From: Acinetobacter gerneri DSM 14967 = CIP 107464 = MTCC 9824
GTDB lineage: Bacteria; Pseudomonadota; Gammaproteobacteria; Pseudomonadales; Moraxellaceae
Direction: 5' to 3'
NCBI RefSeq assembly: GCF_000368565.1
Contig: NZ_KB849549.1
Coordinates: forward strand, 372,001-436,000
Length of the DNA stretch: 64,000 nt
Part shown: positions 52,923 through 62,498 of the stretch, piece after piece
Position numbering within the stretch: position 1 is the first letter of the stretch
How the letters are laid out: every line of letters starts with the position of its first letter
Translations under genes and position numbers: made by a program
Notes under the pieces: model-generated
The model's database searches: none
The model's input: the letters and a program-made list of their open reading frames with translations, nothing else
What the model was told of the DNA's origin: nothing

Positions 52923-55613
52923 ATGGTTCAACAAATTGATGCTCCTTTACGAGAGGATGTCCGCTTACTTGGTAATCTTTTAGGTGAAACCTTAAAAGAA
53001 CATGCAGGACAAGATTTGTTTAATCAGATCGAACAAATTCGTGCTTTGGCAAAAGGCGCGCGTGACGGTCAGGCAGAAGCTGAAAAACAACTCGAACAAT
53101 TATTTCTCAGCTTAGAAGATGATGAAATTCTTCCATTGACCCGTGCATTTTCACACTTTCTAAACTTCGCCAATATCGCTGAGCAATACCATGTAGTGCG
53201 TAGCCGTCGTATGAGCGAATTTGACGAAAATGCTCCATCACCAAATGTTTTAGAACATTTATTTGAAAAATTTAAAAATAAAGAAATCTCAGCAGAAAAA
53301 CTTTATAAGCAAATCTGTGAACTGAAAATTGAATTGGTACTCACCGCTCACCCAACCGAAGTCAGCCGTCGTACCTTGATCCAAAAATATGATGGCATTA
53401 ATAACTGCCTATCCCAATTTGATCAACAAAAACTAACACCAAAACAACGCCAAGAAGTTCTTGCTGATTTGAAACAGTTGATTTCTTCTGCTTGGCAAAC
53501 GGATGAGATTCGCCAGCATCGTCCAACCCCGATTGATGAAGCAAAATGGGGTTTTACCACGATTGAGCAAACCTTGTGGAATGCAGTACCCAAATTTATC
53601 CGTGAATTGGATGAACTGGTACAAAGCAACTGCGATAAAACTTTGCCACTAGATATCTCTCCGATTCGCTTTGCATCTTGGATGGGTGGCGACCGTGACG
53701 GCAACCCAAATGTGACACACAGCATTACTCAAGAAGTTTTGTGGTTATCACGTTGGAAAGCGGCTGATTTATATTTACGTGACATTGAAGATTTGCGTTG
53801 GGAACTTTCAATCGAAGCGTGTTCTGGGGAACTTACTCAAGCTTTAGGTTATAGTCATCCTGAACCGTATCGTGAATATTTACGAGCAACACGCGAGCGT
53901 TTAAAAATCACTCGTCAATGGCTTGCAAGCAAATTACAAGGTCAACATTCTGACGTAGACCGTAGTTTAATCATCCGTCATAAAGATGAACTGCTTCAGC
54001 CTTTATTGCTCTGCTATCGTTCATTGATGGCATGCAATCTACCTGAAATTGCCAATGGTAAATTGCTCGACTTTATCTATCGTGTAAATAGTTTTGGTAT
54101 CGAATTACTCAAACTGGATATTCGTCAAGAATCAACTCGTCATCGCCAAGCCATTTCTGCGATTACTGAATATTTAGGTCTTGGCAATTTTGAAACATGG
54201 ACTGAACAAGCTCGTCAGAACTTCTTATTGCAAGAACTACAAAGCAAACGTCCGTTATTGCCAAAACATCTCAAAGAACCTGCAGGCAGCCTAATTGAAA
54301 ATCCTGATGTTCAAGAAGTCTTTGCGACCATGCGTACTTTGGCAGAACAGCCAAAAGAGTCTTTGGGTGCGTACATCATTTCTATGGCTGAATATGCCAG
54401 TGATGTATTGGCAGTACTGCTTTTACAAAAAGAAGCAGGTATCGAGCATCCTTTACGTGTCGTGCCACTTTTTGAAACGCTGAAAGATTTGGATAGTGCA
54501 GCGAGCACCATGGAAACCTTGTTCAATATGCATTGGTACAAACAGCATATCCAAGGCAAACATGAGGTGATGATCGGTTATTCTGACTCAGCCAAAGATG
54601 CAGGCTTTATGTCAGCAAACTGGGCGCAATACCGTGCCCAAGAAGAGTTAACTGCGATTGCACAAAAACACGCTGTTCAATTGACACTGTTCCACGGTCG
54701 TGGTGGGTCAATCAGCCGTGGCGGTGCACCGACACAACAAGCACTTTTCTCACAGCCACCGGGTTCTATTTCGGGTGCGATCCGTGTCACTGAACAAGGT
54801 GAAATGATCCGCTTCAAATTCGGTTTAGAAGAAATTGCCCTGCAAAATCTAGAGATCTATACCGCAGCAACATTAGAAGCGACATTATTACCACCGCCTG
54901 TACCCAAACAAGAATGGCGTGATTTGATGCATAAAATGACGGATTTATCTGTCAAAGTGTATCGTGAAACTGTCCGTGAAAATCCGCATTTTGTAAAATA
55001 CTTGCGTACTGTAACACCTGAACTTGAATTGCAAATGTTGCCACTCGGTTCTCGTCCTGCAAAACGTAAAGTCAGTGGCGGGATCGAATCATTACGTGCT
55101 ATTCCGTGGGTATTTGCATGGACACAAATCCGTCTCATGCTACCTGCTTGGCTCGGTACAGGTGCTGCGATTAATGCTGTGATTGGCGAAGGTCAAAAAG
55201 CATTATTGGATGAAATGTTAACTGAATGGCCATATTTCCAAACTTTGATTGATATGTTGGAAATGGTTCTTTCTAAAGCAGATCAAAATATCGCCCTGTA
55301 CTACGAATCTCATTTGACCAATGATGAAGATTTAAAAGTCCTCGGTGCTGAGTTACGTGTTCGTTTGCATGATGCCGTACAAACTTTACTGGCTATGAAA
55401 GGCGAATCAAAACTCCTAAGCAGCAATGATGTACTTGATCAAGCGATGCGTGTCCGTAAACCTTATCTATTGCCATTGCATTTATTGCAAGCTGAACTGA
55501 TGAAACGTCGTCGTTCTTATTTAGCAGAAAAACATGCGGAACATACGCCTGTTGACCATGCATTGATGGTGAGTATTGCAGGGATCGCAGCAGGTCTACG
55601 CAATACAGGCTAA
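52923..55613 (+). CDS. ppc: Phosphoenolpyruvate carboxylase
   Basis: Ppc makes oxaloacetate from PEP and bicarbonate and refills the TCA cycle. The 896-residue protein has the catalytic H143 in VLTAHPTEVSRR, GGDRDGNPNVT, the FHGRGGSISRGGAP phosphate loop, and the C-terminal RNTG that closes the active site. I start it at 52923 (MVQQIDAPLREDV), preceded by GGAG; a longer frame from 52770 runs through the promoter region. A UUCG-type terminator follows. Confidence 0.96.
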   Translation: MVQQIDAPLREDVRLLGNLLGETLKEHAGQDLFNQIEQIRALAKGARDGQAEAEKQLEQLFLSLEDDEILPLTRAFSHFLNFANIAEQYHVVRSRRMSEFDENAPSPNVLEHLFEKFKNKEISAEKLYKQICELKIELVLTAHPTEVSRRTLIQKYDGINNCLSQFDQQKLTPKQRQEVLADLKQLISSAWQTDEIRQHRPTPIDEAKWGFTTIEQTLWNAVPKFIRELDELVQSNCDKTLPLDISPIRFASWMGGDRDGNPNVTHSITQEVLWLSRWKAADLYLRDIEDLRWELSIEACSGELTQALGYSHPEPYREYLRATRERLKITRQWLASKLQGQHSDVDRSLIIRHKDELLQPLLLCYRSLMACNLPEIANGKLLDFIYRVNSFGIELLKLDIRQESTRHRQAISAITEYLGLGNFETWTEQARQNFLLQELQSKRPLLPKHLKEPAGSLIENPDVQEVFATMRTLAEQPKESLGAYIISMAEYASDVLAVLLLQKEAGIEHPLRVVPLFETLKDLDSAASTMETLFNMHWYKQHIQGKHEVMIGYSDSAKDAGFMSANWAQYRAQEELTAIAQKHAVQLTLFHGRGGSISRGGAPTQQALFSQPPGSISGAIRVTEQGEMIRFKFGLEEIALQNLEIYTAATLEATLLPPPVPKQEWRDLMHKMTDLSVKVYRETVRENPHFVKYLRTVTPELELQMLPLGSRPAKRKVSGGIESLRAIPWVFAWTQIRLMLPAWLGTGAAINAVIGEGQKALLDEMLTEWPYFQTLIDMLEMVLSKADQNIALYYESHLTNDEDLKVLGAELRVRLHDAVQTLLAMKGESKLLSSNDVLDQAMRVRKPYLLPLHLLQAELMKRRRSYLAEKHAEHTPVDHALMVSIAGIAAGLRNTG

Positions 55614-55627
55614 TAAGATTTTGTATG

Positions 55628-55657
55628 AAAATGGAAGCTTCGCGCTTCCATTTTTTT
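55628..55657 (+). terminator. Terminator of ppc
   Basis: An 11-bp stem AAAATGGAAGC/GCTTCCATTTT (55628-55638 with 55644-55654) with a TTCGC loop runs into a T-stretch. Confidence 0.9.
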
Positions 55658-55968
55658 GGCAAGACAACAATAGACTCGGCAAAATCGACATATTTCTAAA
55701 ATCATAAAAATACTGATCTTTTCTAAATAAAATCAGACATGCCATTTTATAGCTTAAAAAAATTTCATTTCCCCAGAGATCCAAAAACAATTTCGAATCA
55801 AAAAATTCTGTTTAAAATTCTTTACATTTACACAATTTTACATTTTACCAAATGGTATATTTTTGAATTAAATTGAATGAGAGCAACTCCTTAGTTTTAC
55901 TAAAAAAGTGAAAATTACATCAAACTAAGAGTATCATTGGCGCAATTTAAGAATTATGAGCTCATTTT
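55658..55968. other. Intergenic region before the nucleobase permease
   Basis: About 310 AT-rich bases precede the permease gene and presumably carry its promoter. I see no small gene, RNA gene or strong palindrome. Confidence 0.35.
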
Positions 55969-57270
55969 ATGTCCAATTGGTTTCCAAAATGGCGTCCTTA
56001 TCAAGGCAATATTGATGAACGCCCTGTCGGTACGAATGAGTATTTACCAGCCGCTCAAAGTGCAGTTCTCGGTGTACAACATGCATTTGCAATGTTTGGG
56101 GCAACTGTTCTTGCGCCATTTCTCATGGGCTTTGATCCAAATCTTGCCATTTTAATGTCAGGAATTTGTACCATCTTGTTCTTCTGTATCACAGGTGGTC
56201 GTGTTCCAAGTTATTTGGGATCAAGCTTTGCTTTTATTGGTGTCGTGATTGCTGCCACTGGCTATGCTGCGTCTGGTACAGGTGCACCAAATATCAACTT
56301 GCCACTCGCTGCGGGCGGGATCATGGCATGCGGTATTTTATATGCCATTTTTGGTTTTATCGTGATGGCAACGGGTACACGCTGGATCGAAAAACTGATG
56401 CCACCTGTGGTGACAGGTGCAGTGGTGATGATCATTGGTTTAAACCTGGCTCCAGTGACAGTGAAAGGTGTTGCAGGCAATAACTTCAATATGTGGATGT
56501 CTTTGGTCACTGTACTTTGCATGGGATCAATCGCTGTTTTTACCAAAGGTTTATTGCAAAGACTGCTGTTATTGGTCGGTTTGTTGTTGGCTTATTTGAT
56601 TTATTTCATTGTTTCAAATGTACTCGGACACGGTACGCCAATCAACTTTGCCCCGATTCAACAAGCGGATTGGTTTGGTATTCCAAGTTTCCATTCACCA
56701 AAATTTGATGTGAATGCGATTTTAATCATTGCACCGATTGCTTTAATTTTAGTGGCTGAAAATCTTGGACATATCAAAGCAGTCAGTGCTATGACAGGTG
56801 AAAACCTCGATCCACATATTGGTAAAGCCTTTGTCGCTGACGGGATCGCAACCACAATCTCTGGTGGTGTCGGTGCGCCGGGCATGACAACTTATGGTGA
56901 AAATATCGGTGTAATGGCTGTTACACGCGTCTATTCTACGATTGTTTTTGTGATCGCAGGTGTATTTGCAATTTTCCTCGGATTTTCACCAAAATTTGGT
57001 GCGGTCATTCATACCATTCCGTCTGCAATTTTGACAGGTGCATCAATCGTGGTCTTTGGTTTAATCACCATTGCAGGTGCTAAAATCTGGATCGAAAACA
57101 AAGTCGATTTTTCTAAAAATAAAAACCTAATGGTTGCAGCAGTGACCATCATTTTAGGTACAGGTGATTTTGCCTTACAATTTGGCGACTTCAATTTGGG
57201 TGGTATTGGTACTGCAACTTTTGCAGCACTGATTTTAAACTGGTTCTTTAGTTTAAAAGACAAATCTTAA
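55969..57270 (+). CDS. NCS2-family uracil/xanthine permease
   Basis: This 433-residue membrane protein belongs to the NCS2 nucleobase:proton symporters (UraA/RutG/PbuX). Twelve or more hydrophobic helices are visible. VLGVQHAFAMFGATVLAPFLMGFDPNLAI is the usual start, AENLGHIKAVSAMTG the conserved helix 8 block with the substrate-contact Glu, and GVGAPGMTTYGENIGVMAVTRVYS helix 10. The pattern is closest to uracil-type members, including RutG. The LysR gene 126 bases downstream may be separate, since a terminator lies between. Confidence 0.9.
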   Translation: MSNWFPKWRPYQGNIDERPVGTNEYLPAAQSAVLGVQHAFAMFGATVLAPFLMGFDPNLAILMSGICTILFFCITGGRVPSYLGSSFAFIGVVIAATGYAASGTGAPNINLPLAAGGIMACGILYAIFGFIVMATGTRWIEKLMPPVVTGAVVMIIGLNLAPVTVKGVAGNNFNMWMSLVTVLCMGSIAVFTKGLLQRLLLLVGLLLAYLIYFIVSNVLGHGTPINFAPIQQADWFGIPSFHSPKFDVNAILIIAPIALILVAENLGHIKAVSAMTGENLDPHIGKAFVADGIATTISGGVGAPGMTTYGENIGVMAVTRVYSTIVFVIAGVFAIFLGFSPKFGAVIHTIPSAILTGASIVVFGLITIAGAKIWIENKVDFSKNKNLMVAAVTIILGTGDFALQFGDFNLGGIGTATFAALILNWFFSLKDKS

Positions 57271-57283
57271 GTTGAGTTTTTTT

Positions 57284-57313
57284 AAAGGCAGCTGAATAAG
57301 CTGCTTTTTTTTT
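57284..57313 (+). terminator. Terminator of NCS2 permease gene
   Basis: GCAGCT/AGCTGC (57288-57293 with 57299-57304), extended by A-T pairs, is followed by ten Ts. Confidence 0.85.
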
Positions 57314-57396
57314 CGCTGAAAATGACAGTGATCGATATTTAAGACCTTTTTCGATGAATAGTTTAAAATAAAATAAACTTTCACGCCTTGCCCACT

Positions 57397-58305
57397 ATGC
57401 GCCTAGACTTTTTTGACTTACAGCTTTTTTTAAATATTGTGGACACAGGTAGCCTGACCAAAGGTGCAGATCGTTCAAATATTTCTTTGCAAGCAGCAAG
57501 TGAAAGAATCAAAAAAATTGAACAACAATTTGCCAGTCAATTATTTATACGCCATGCAACAGGCGTCAAACTCACGGTTGCAGGTCAGACGTTTACTGAA
57601 CAAGCACAGCAGCTCATTCAACAAAGTAAACAGCTCGAACAAGCCATGTTGCCTTTTTCTCAGGGCTTAACGACAAAGATGTGTCTATGGTGCAATTCAT
57701 CTGCACAAAGTGAATACTTACCACAACTTTTACCGCAATATTTAGTGGAAAATCCACATATGGAGATTGATTTAAAAGAGGCTGAAAGTTCCAACATTAT
57801 CGCTTCCATTGAAAAAGGTAGTGCGCGTTTAGGCATTATTTCTGGATTTTTTAATTCAGATCATTTGCAAACTTTAGAATTTTCGGATGATCCTTTAGTA
57901 CTGATCTGCCCCAAAAATCATGAACTCACCGCTCAAAAAGAATTAAAACTTGCAGATACGCTCAACTACCCTTTTGTCGGTTTGATGCAATATCATTCTC
58001 TGCAACAGTCTATTGAAGCCCAAGCCAAAATTTTAAACATCAATATCCAATATCGACTGCGTTTACCAAACTTTGCCGCAATCGCTCAAGTGGTTGCCAC
58101 GGGTGTTGGCATTGCCATTATGCCGAAACGTGCTGCACGGCGTTTTAATGAATTGTATGACTTTCAACAAATCGAGTTGATTGGGGATTGGGCAAACCGT
58201 AAGTTATTGTTAGCAGCACAAAATTTTTCTGAACTCCCTGTTTCCTATCAACATTTTGTGCAGTATTTATTGTCGCAGAAAAACAAATTGAACATGTCTG
58301 AATAA
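57397..58305 (+). CDS. LysR-family regulator
   Basis: This 302-residue LysR protein has an N-terminal helix-turn-helix (about 3-60: LDFFDLQLFLNIVDTGSLTKGADRSNISLQAASERIKKIE) and a ligand-binding domain. I start it at the ATG at 57397; a TTG nine bases earlier is in frame. It precedes the hydrolase and amidohydrolase genes on the same strand by 286 bases and is a candidate regulator of that cluster. Confidence 0.9.
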   Translation: MRLDFFDLQLFLNIVDTGSLTKGADRSNISLQAASERIKKIEQQFASQLFIRHATGVKLTVAGQTFTEQAQQLIQQSKQLEQAMLPFSQGLTTKMCLWCNSSAQSEYLPQLLPQYLVENPHMEIDLKEAESSNIIASIEKGSARLGIISGFFNSDHLQTLEFSDDPLVLICPKNHELTAQKELKLADTLNYPFVGLMQYHSLQQSIEAQAKILNINIQYRLRLPNFAAIAQVVATGVGIAIMPKRAARRFNELYDFQQIELIGDWANRKLLLAAQNFSELPVSYQHFVQYLLSQKNKLNMSE

Positions 58306-58591
58306 AATAGAATTAAAAAATTGAAACGCTTTTTTGGCAATTTTTAAACATTTGTTAAATTAAATTATTTTTAACAATTTACTCAAATATGACATCTAAA
58401 CCTTATTAATTACACAAATTTTAAAGTATAAATAAACATTAGCAGAAAAAATAATCAAACCCTTTAGATTTCATCCTGTTATTTTTTCGTCGCTAAAATA
58501 AGAAGTATCGTTCTATTTATGATGCTGATCATGTTTTTTTATTTTATTAATCTTATAAACAGAACATACAAACTGTCTAGGAATAGCAAAA

Positions 58592-59278
58592 ATGAACAAG
58601 TCAATGTTAGAACAACTTTCACCAGAAAACTGTCAAGTGATCTTTATTGATCATCAACCTCAAATGGCTTTTGGCGTGCAATCAATTGATCGCCAAACTT
58701 TAAAAAACAACACTGTAGGCTTGGCAAAAGCAGCTAAAGTTTTCGGTATCCCAACCACCATTACCACTGTAGAAACTGAAAGTTTTTCTGGTCATACTTA
58801 TCCTGAATTATTGGATGTATTCCCAGATGCCCCACTCCTTGAACGAACTTCAATGAACTCTTGGGACGATCAAAAAGTCCGTGATGCTCTAGCAAAAAAT
58901 AACCGTAAAAAAATCATTGTTTCAGGCCTCTGGACTGAAGTTTGTAATATCACATTCTCTTTTGGCGCAATGCTTGAAGGCGATTATGAAATCTATATGG
59001 TTGCTGATGCTTCAGGTGGTACTTCAAAAGAAGCACATGACTATGCAATGCAACGCATGATTCAAGCAGGTGTTATTCCTGTAACTTGGCAGCAAGTTTT
59101 ACTTGAATGGCAACGTGATTGGGCAAAACGCGATACTTATGATGCAGTCATGGATATCGTACGTGAACACTCAGGTGCGTATGGTATGGGCGTAGATTAT
59201 GCATATACCATGGTTCACAAAGCACCAGAACGTACTCAATCTAAACATCCTGTGCTTGAACCAGTACCAGCAAAATAA
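58592..59278 (+). CDS. YcaC-like cysteine hydrolase (isochorismatase family)
   Basis: This 228-residue protein is an isochorismatase-fold hydrolase of the YcaC group, with D20 in VIFIDHQPQM and the nucleophile C118 in SGLWTEVCNITF. The cis-peptide region before the cysteine and EIYMVADASGGTSKEAHDYAMQRMIQAG are typical. YcaC relatives have been linked to amide or hydroxamate hydrolysis but no substrate is settled. It is followed 114 bases later by an amidohydrolase, a pairing that suggests stepwise breakdown of one amide compound. Confidence 0.88.
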   Translation: MNKSMLEQLSPENCQVIFIDHQPQMAFGVQSIDRQTLKNNTVGLAKAAKVFGIPTTITTVETESFSGHTYPELLDVFPDAPLLERTSMNSWDDQKVRDALAKNNRKKIIVSGLWTEVCNITFSFGAMLEGDYEIYMVADASGGTSKEAHDYAMQRMIQAGVIPVTWQQVLLEWQRDWAKRDTYDAVMDIVREHSGAYGMGVDYAYTMVHKAPERTQSKHPVLEPVPAK

Positions 59279-59392
59279 TGACTTATCCGCTTGTGTTTAG
59301 AAAATTATTTTTAATCTAAATATGAAATTTGAAGGTATGTCAGTCCATACCTTCAAAAAATTAAAAATAAATTCCAGCTTATGGAGATTGAA

Positions 59393-61267
59393 ATGTCGGA
59401 CATACAACTGATTTTAAAAAATGGCAAAATAACAACACTCAATCCACAGCAACCAGAAGTTCAAGCAATCGCCATCAGCGATGGGAAGATCGCTAAAGCA
59501 GGCAAAATTGATGACATCATGAAGCTCGCGACCAGTCAAACCAAAGTGGTCGATCTTAATGGCCGACGTGTGATACCAGGCTTAAATGACAGCCATTTGC
59601 ATATCATTCGTGGTGGTTTGAATTACAACATGGAGCTGCGCTGGGAAGGTGTCCCATCCGTCGCAGATGCATTAAGACTCCTCAAAGAACAAGCAGATAA
59701 TACTCCTGCTCCGCAATGGGTGCGTGTCGTTGGTGGTTGGACTGAATTCCAATTTGCAGAACGACGTATGCCAACCATTGAAGAGATTAATAAAGCTGCA
59801 CCTGATACCCCTGTTTTTGTCCTGCATTTATATGCCAGTGCCATCCTAAACAAAGCAGCGATTCGTGCTCTTGGCTTCAATAAAGACACCCCTGATGTAC
59901 CGGGTGGTCGTTTTGAACGTGATGCCAACGGTGAACTCACAGGTTTGGTTTTGGCAACGCCAGCAGCCACCATTCTCTATTCCACACTCGGTAAAGCGCC
60001 AAAACTAGAGCTGAAAGATCAAATCAACTCCACTCGCCACTTTATGCGTGAATTAAATCGTTTAGGACTCACCTCAGCAATTGATGCGGGTGGCGGTGGT
60101 CAAAACTATCCTGATGATTATGAAGTCATTCAAGAACTGCATAAAAACGATCAAATGACCGTGCGTATCGCCTATAACTTATTTGCCCAAAATGCAGGTA
60201 CAGAATTAGACGATTATAAAAAATGGACTGAAATGACCTTCCCAGGTGACGGTGATGCACTATTTAAAATGAATGGTGCTGGTGAAAACCTGACATGGTC
60301 GGCTGGTGATTTTGAAAATTTCTATGAGCCTCGTCCAGACCTTCCTGAAAAAATGGAAGCTGAACTAGAAAAAATCGTTGAACTTTTGGCTGAAAAAAAA
60401 TGGCCATTTCGAATCCATGCGACCTACGATGAAAGCATCGGCCGTCTGCTCAATGTATTTGAACGAGTCAATGCCAAACAACCGTTTGCCACACGATTTA
60501 TTATCGACCATGCCGAAACTGTTTCAGAGCGCAACATTGACCGAATCGGTGCATTAGGCGGTGGTATTGCAATCCAACATCGTATGGCATACCAAGGTGA
60601 AATCTTTGTCAAACGCTACGGCGCAGAAGCAGCGAAAGACACGCCACCTGTGAAAAAAATGTTGGAAATGGGCGTACCTGTCGGTGCAGGAACGGATGCA
60701 ACTCGCGTTGCTTCATATAACCCGTGGGTATGTTTGGGCTGGCTTGCAACAGGTAAAACAGTAGGCGGTCTGCCTTTATATGACGAAAAAGACGTTTTAG
60801 ATCGTCAAACTGCACTAAAACTTTGGACCAAAGGTTCAGCTTGGTTCTCAGGTGAGCAAGCCGATAAAGGTGCTTTGGTCGAAGGTGAACTTGCAGATTT
60901 GGCTGTGCTATCAGATGACTATTTCCAAGTGGAAGGTGAAGATATCCAATGGATCGAATCAGTCCTCACCGTTATGGGCGGAAAAGTGGTCTATGCGGGC
61001 GCTGAATTTAAACAAGATGATCCACCAATTCCGCCTGCTTCTCCAGATTGGTCACCAGTGAAAAAATTTGGTGGTTACTGGCGTAAATCTGAAAACCGCA
61101 ACGCACCATCCAATACTCCACTGCAATCTGCATCCGCAGCCTGCGCATGTTCAAGCAGTTGTGGCATGCATGGACACAGTCATGCTTGGTTGCTCGATGT
61201 ACCAGTCAATGAAAAAGATAAACGTTCATTTTGGGGTGCATTAGGCTGTTCTTGCTTTGCATTCTAA
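59393..61267 (+). CDS. YtcJ-like amidohydrolase with Cys/His-rich tail
   Basis: This 624-residue metal-dependent amidohydrolase of the YtcJ/LAF3 type shows the HxH metal site H68/H70 in GLNDSHLHI, the RVVGGWTEFQF block, RIHATYDES and DHAETVS with further metal histidines, and GAGTDATR with the catalytic Asp. The last 45 residues are an unusual addition with C584, C586, C590, H593, H595, H597 and then C619, C621. I start it at 59393, after GGAGA; an ATG twelve bases earlier overlaps that site. The substrate is unknown. Confidence 0.9.
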   Translation: MSDIQLILKNGKITTLNPQQPEVQAIAISDGKIAKAGKIDDIMKLATSQTKVVDLNGRRVIPGLNDSHLHIIRGGLNYNMELRWEGVPSVADALRLLKEQADNTPAPQWVRVVGGWTEFQFAERRMPTIEEINKAAPDTPVFVLHLYASAILNKAAIRALGFNKDTPDVPGGRFERDANGELTGLVLATPAATILYSTLGKAPKLELKDQINSTRHFMRELNRLGLTSAIDAGGGGQNYPDDYEVIQELHKNDQMTVRIAYNLFAQNAGTELDDYKKWTEMTFPGDGDALFKMNGAGENLTWSAGDFENFYEPRPDLPEKMEAELEKIVELLAEKKWPFRIHATYDESIGRLLNVFERVNAKQPFATRFIIDHAETVSERNIDRIGALGGGIAIQHRMAYQGEIFVKRYGAEAAKDTPPVKKMLEMGVPVGAGTDATRVASYNPWVCLGWLATGKTVGGLPLYDEKDVLDRQTALKLWTKGSAWFSGEQADKGALVEGELADLAVLSDDYFQVEGEDIQWIESVLTVMGGKVVYAGAEFKQDDPPIPPASPDWSPVKKFGGYWRKSENRNAPSNTPLQSASAACACSSSCGMHGHSHAWLLDVPVNEKDKRSFWGALGCSCFAF

Positions 61268-61337
61268 ACACTCTCCATTTACTCAAGATTCCATCATTGC
61301 CATTTAAACAATGGTGGAATCATTCAAGGTCCAGATT

Positions 61338-61502
61338 ATGAAAATGTATTTAATCTCACTCGCAGTCGGTGTCTTAGTTGGTGTGATCTATTATGTGCTC
61401 AATGTAAAATCACCCGCTCCACCATTGGTTGCATTGGCAGGGTTATTGGGCATCGTTGTAGGCGAACAGCTCATTCCGTTCTTTAAAAACTTCATGCAAT
61501 AA
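61338..61502 (+). CDS. XapX-domain small membrane protein
   Basis: This 54-residue protein has two hydrophobic helices (about 3-21 and 30-46). SLAVGVLVGVIYYVLNVKSPAPPLVALAGLLGIVVGEQ is the XapX pattern. I start it at 61338, with AAGGT eight bases upstream. XapX proteins are often found near amidohydrolase and transporter genes; function unknown. It lies 70 bases after the amidohydrolase gene and is probably part of the same operon. Confidence 0.85.
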   Translation: MKMYLISLAVGVLVGVIYYVLNVKSPAPPLVALAGLLGIVVGEQLIPFFKNFMQ

Positions 61503-61648
61503 AGCGTTTAAATCATGGCTTAGAACACAATAAAAATGATCTAGCCCAATGATTTAGAAAAATCCACTGACAACAATAACTGCAAAACAAATTTGAAACA
61601 ATATTGAAATAACGTCGAAATAATCGAGAAAAATCAGCAGGAAAGACT

Positions 61649-62377
61649 ATGCAAAATCATGTTTCTATCCAAGAAGAATCTTCAGCAGAAGCGCCAAAAG
61701 GTTTTTGGAATGATTGCCGTGATTCAATTTTTTTAACCATTGTTGGTGGTGCGATTGATACCATTGGTTATATTGCATTATTTGGTTTTTTCACTGCACA
61801 CGTGACAGGCAACTTAGTTTTAGCAGGTGCAGCATGGGTCAAAGGTGGCGCTGGCATATGGATCAAACTGGCAGCGATTCCGTTATTTATCTTGACGGTT
61901 GTGATCACCAAATTTTTTATCGATCTCCATCCACATAAACACCGTATATTGGGTTATTTATTTTTGGGTGAGGCGATTTTTTTAACGGCATTTATGTTCG
62001 CAGGCATATTTTTTGAGCCATTTAACGACCCTAGTGCAATGTCCGTTGCGATTACTGGTGGGCTAGGTCTGATTGCTTTGGCAATCCGCAATACTTCAAG
62101 TAAAACACTGATCAAACATATTAGCCCAAGCACCATGATGACAGGCAATACCCCCCAACTGGCGATCGATCTATCCAACTTTATCCGTAACCGCTCTGAA
62201 GAGCATCAACGTGCCTTATTTAAAAGTTTTAGTATCGTAATGGGCTTTGTTATTGGGGCATTTTTAGGTGCATATCTATATGTAAAATTGGATTTTTGGA
62301 GCGTTGGATTTTTTATTTTGCCCATTTTATATCTCTCAATTTTAGCATTTGCACAAAAAATGAAAATTTCAAAATAA
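61649..62377 (+). CDS. DUF1275 (YoaK-like) membrane protein
   Basis: This 242-residue protein has six or so membrane helices and the DUF1275 blocks IVGGAIDTIGYIALFGFFTAHVTGNLVLAGAA and STMMTGNTPQLAIDLSNF. A putative transporter-like family of unknown substrate. It follows the XapX gene on the same strand and may belong to the same cluster; a terminator lies downstream. Confidence 0.87.
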   Translation: MQNHVSIQEESSAEAPKGFWNDCRDSIFLTIVGGAIDTIGYIALFGFFTAHVTGNLVLAGAAWVKGGAGIWIKLAAIPLFILTVVITKFFIDLHPHKHRILGYLFLGEAIFLTAFMFAGIFFEPFNDPSAMSVAITGGLGLIALAIRNTSSKTLIKHISPSTMMTGNTPQLAIDLSNFIRNRSEEHQRALFKSFSIVMGFVIGAFLGAYLYVKLDFWSVGFFILPILYLSILAFAQKMKISK

Positions 62378-62463
62378 TCAGTCTTTTATAAATCTTAGAT
62401 TGTCATACGAAGTTCAGCAAAAATTCTGTTAAATTGCTGACTGAATTAAGACATAAAACAATC

Positions 62464-62491
62464 CCTCTCCTCATCAAAGGAGAGGTTTTTT
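62464..62491 (+). terminator. Terminator between DUF1275 and TSUP genes
   Basis: CCTCTCCT/AGGAGAGG (62464-62471 with 62478-62485) is a perfect 8-bp GC-rich stem followed by seven Ts. Confidence 0.9.
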
Positions 62492-62498
62492 TCAAGTA

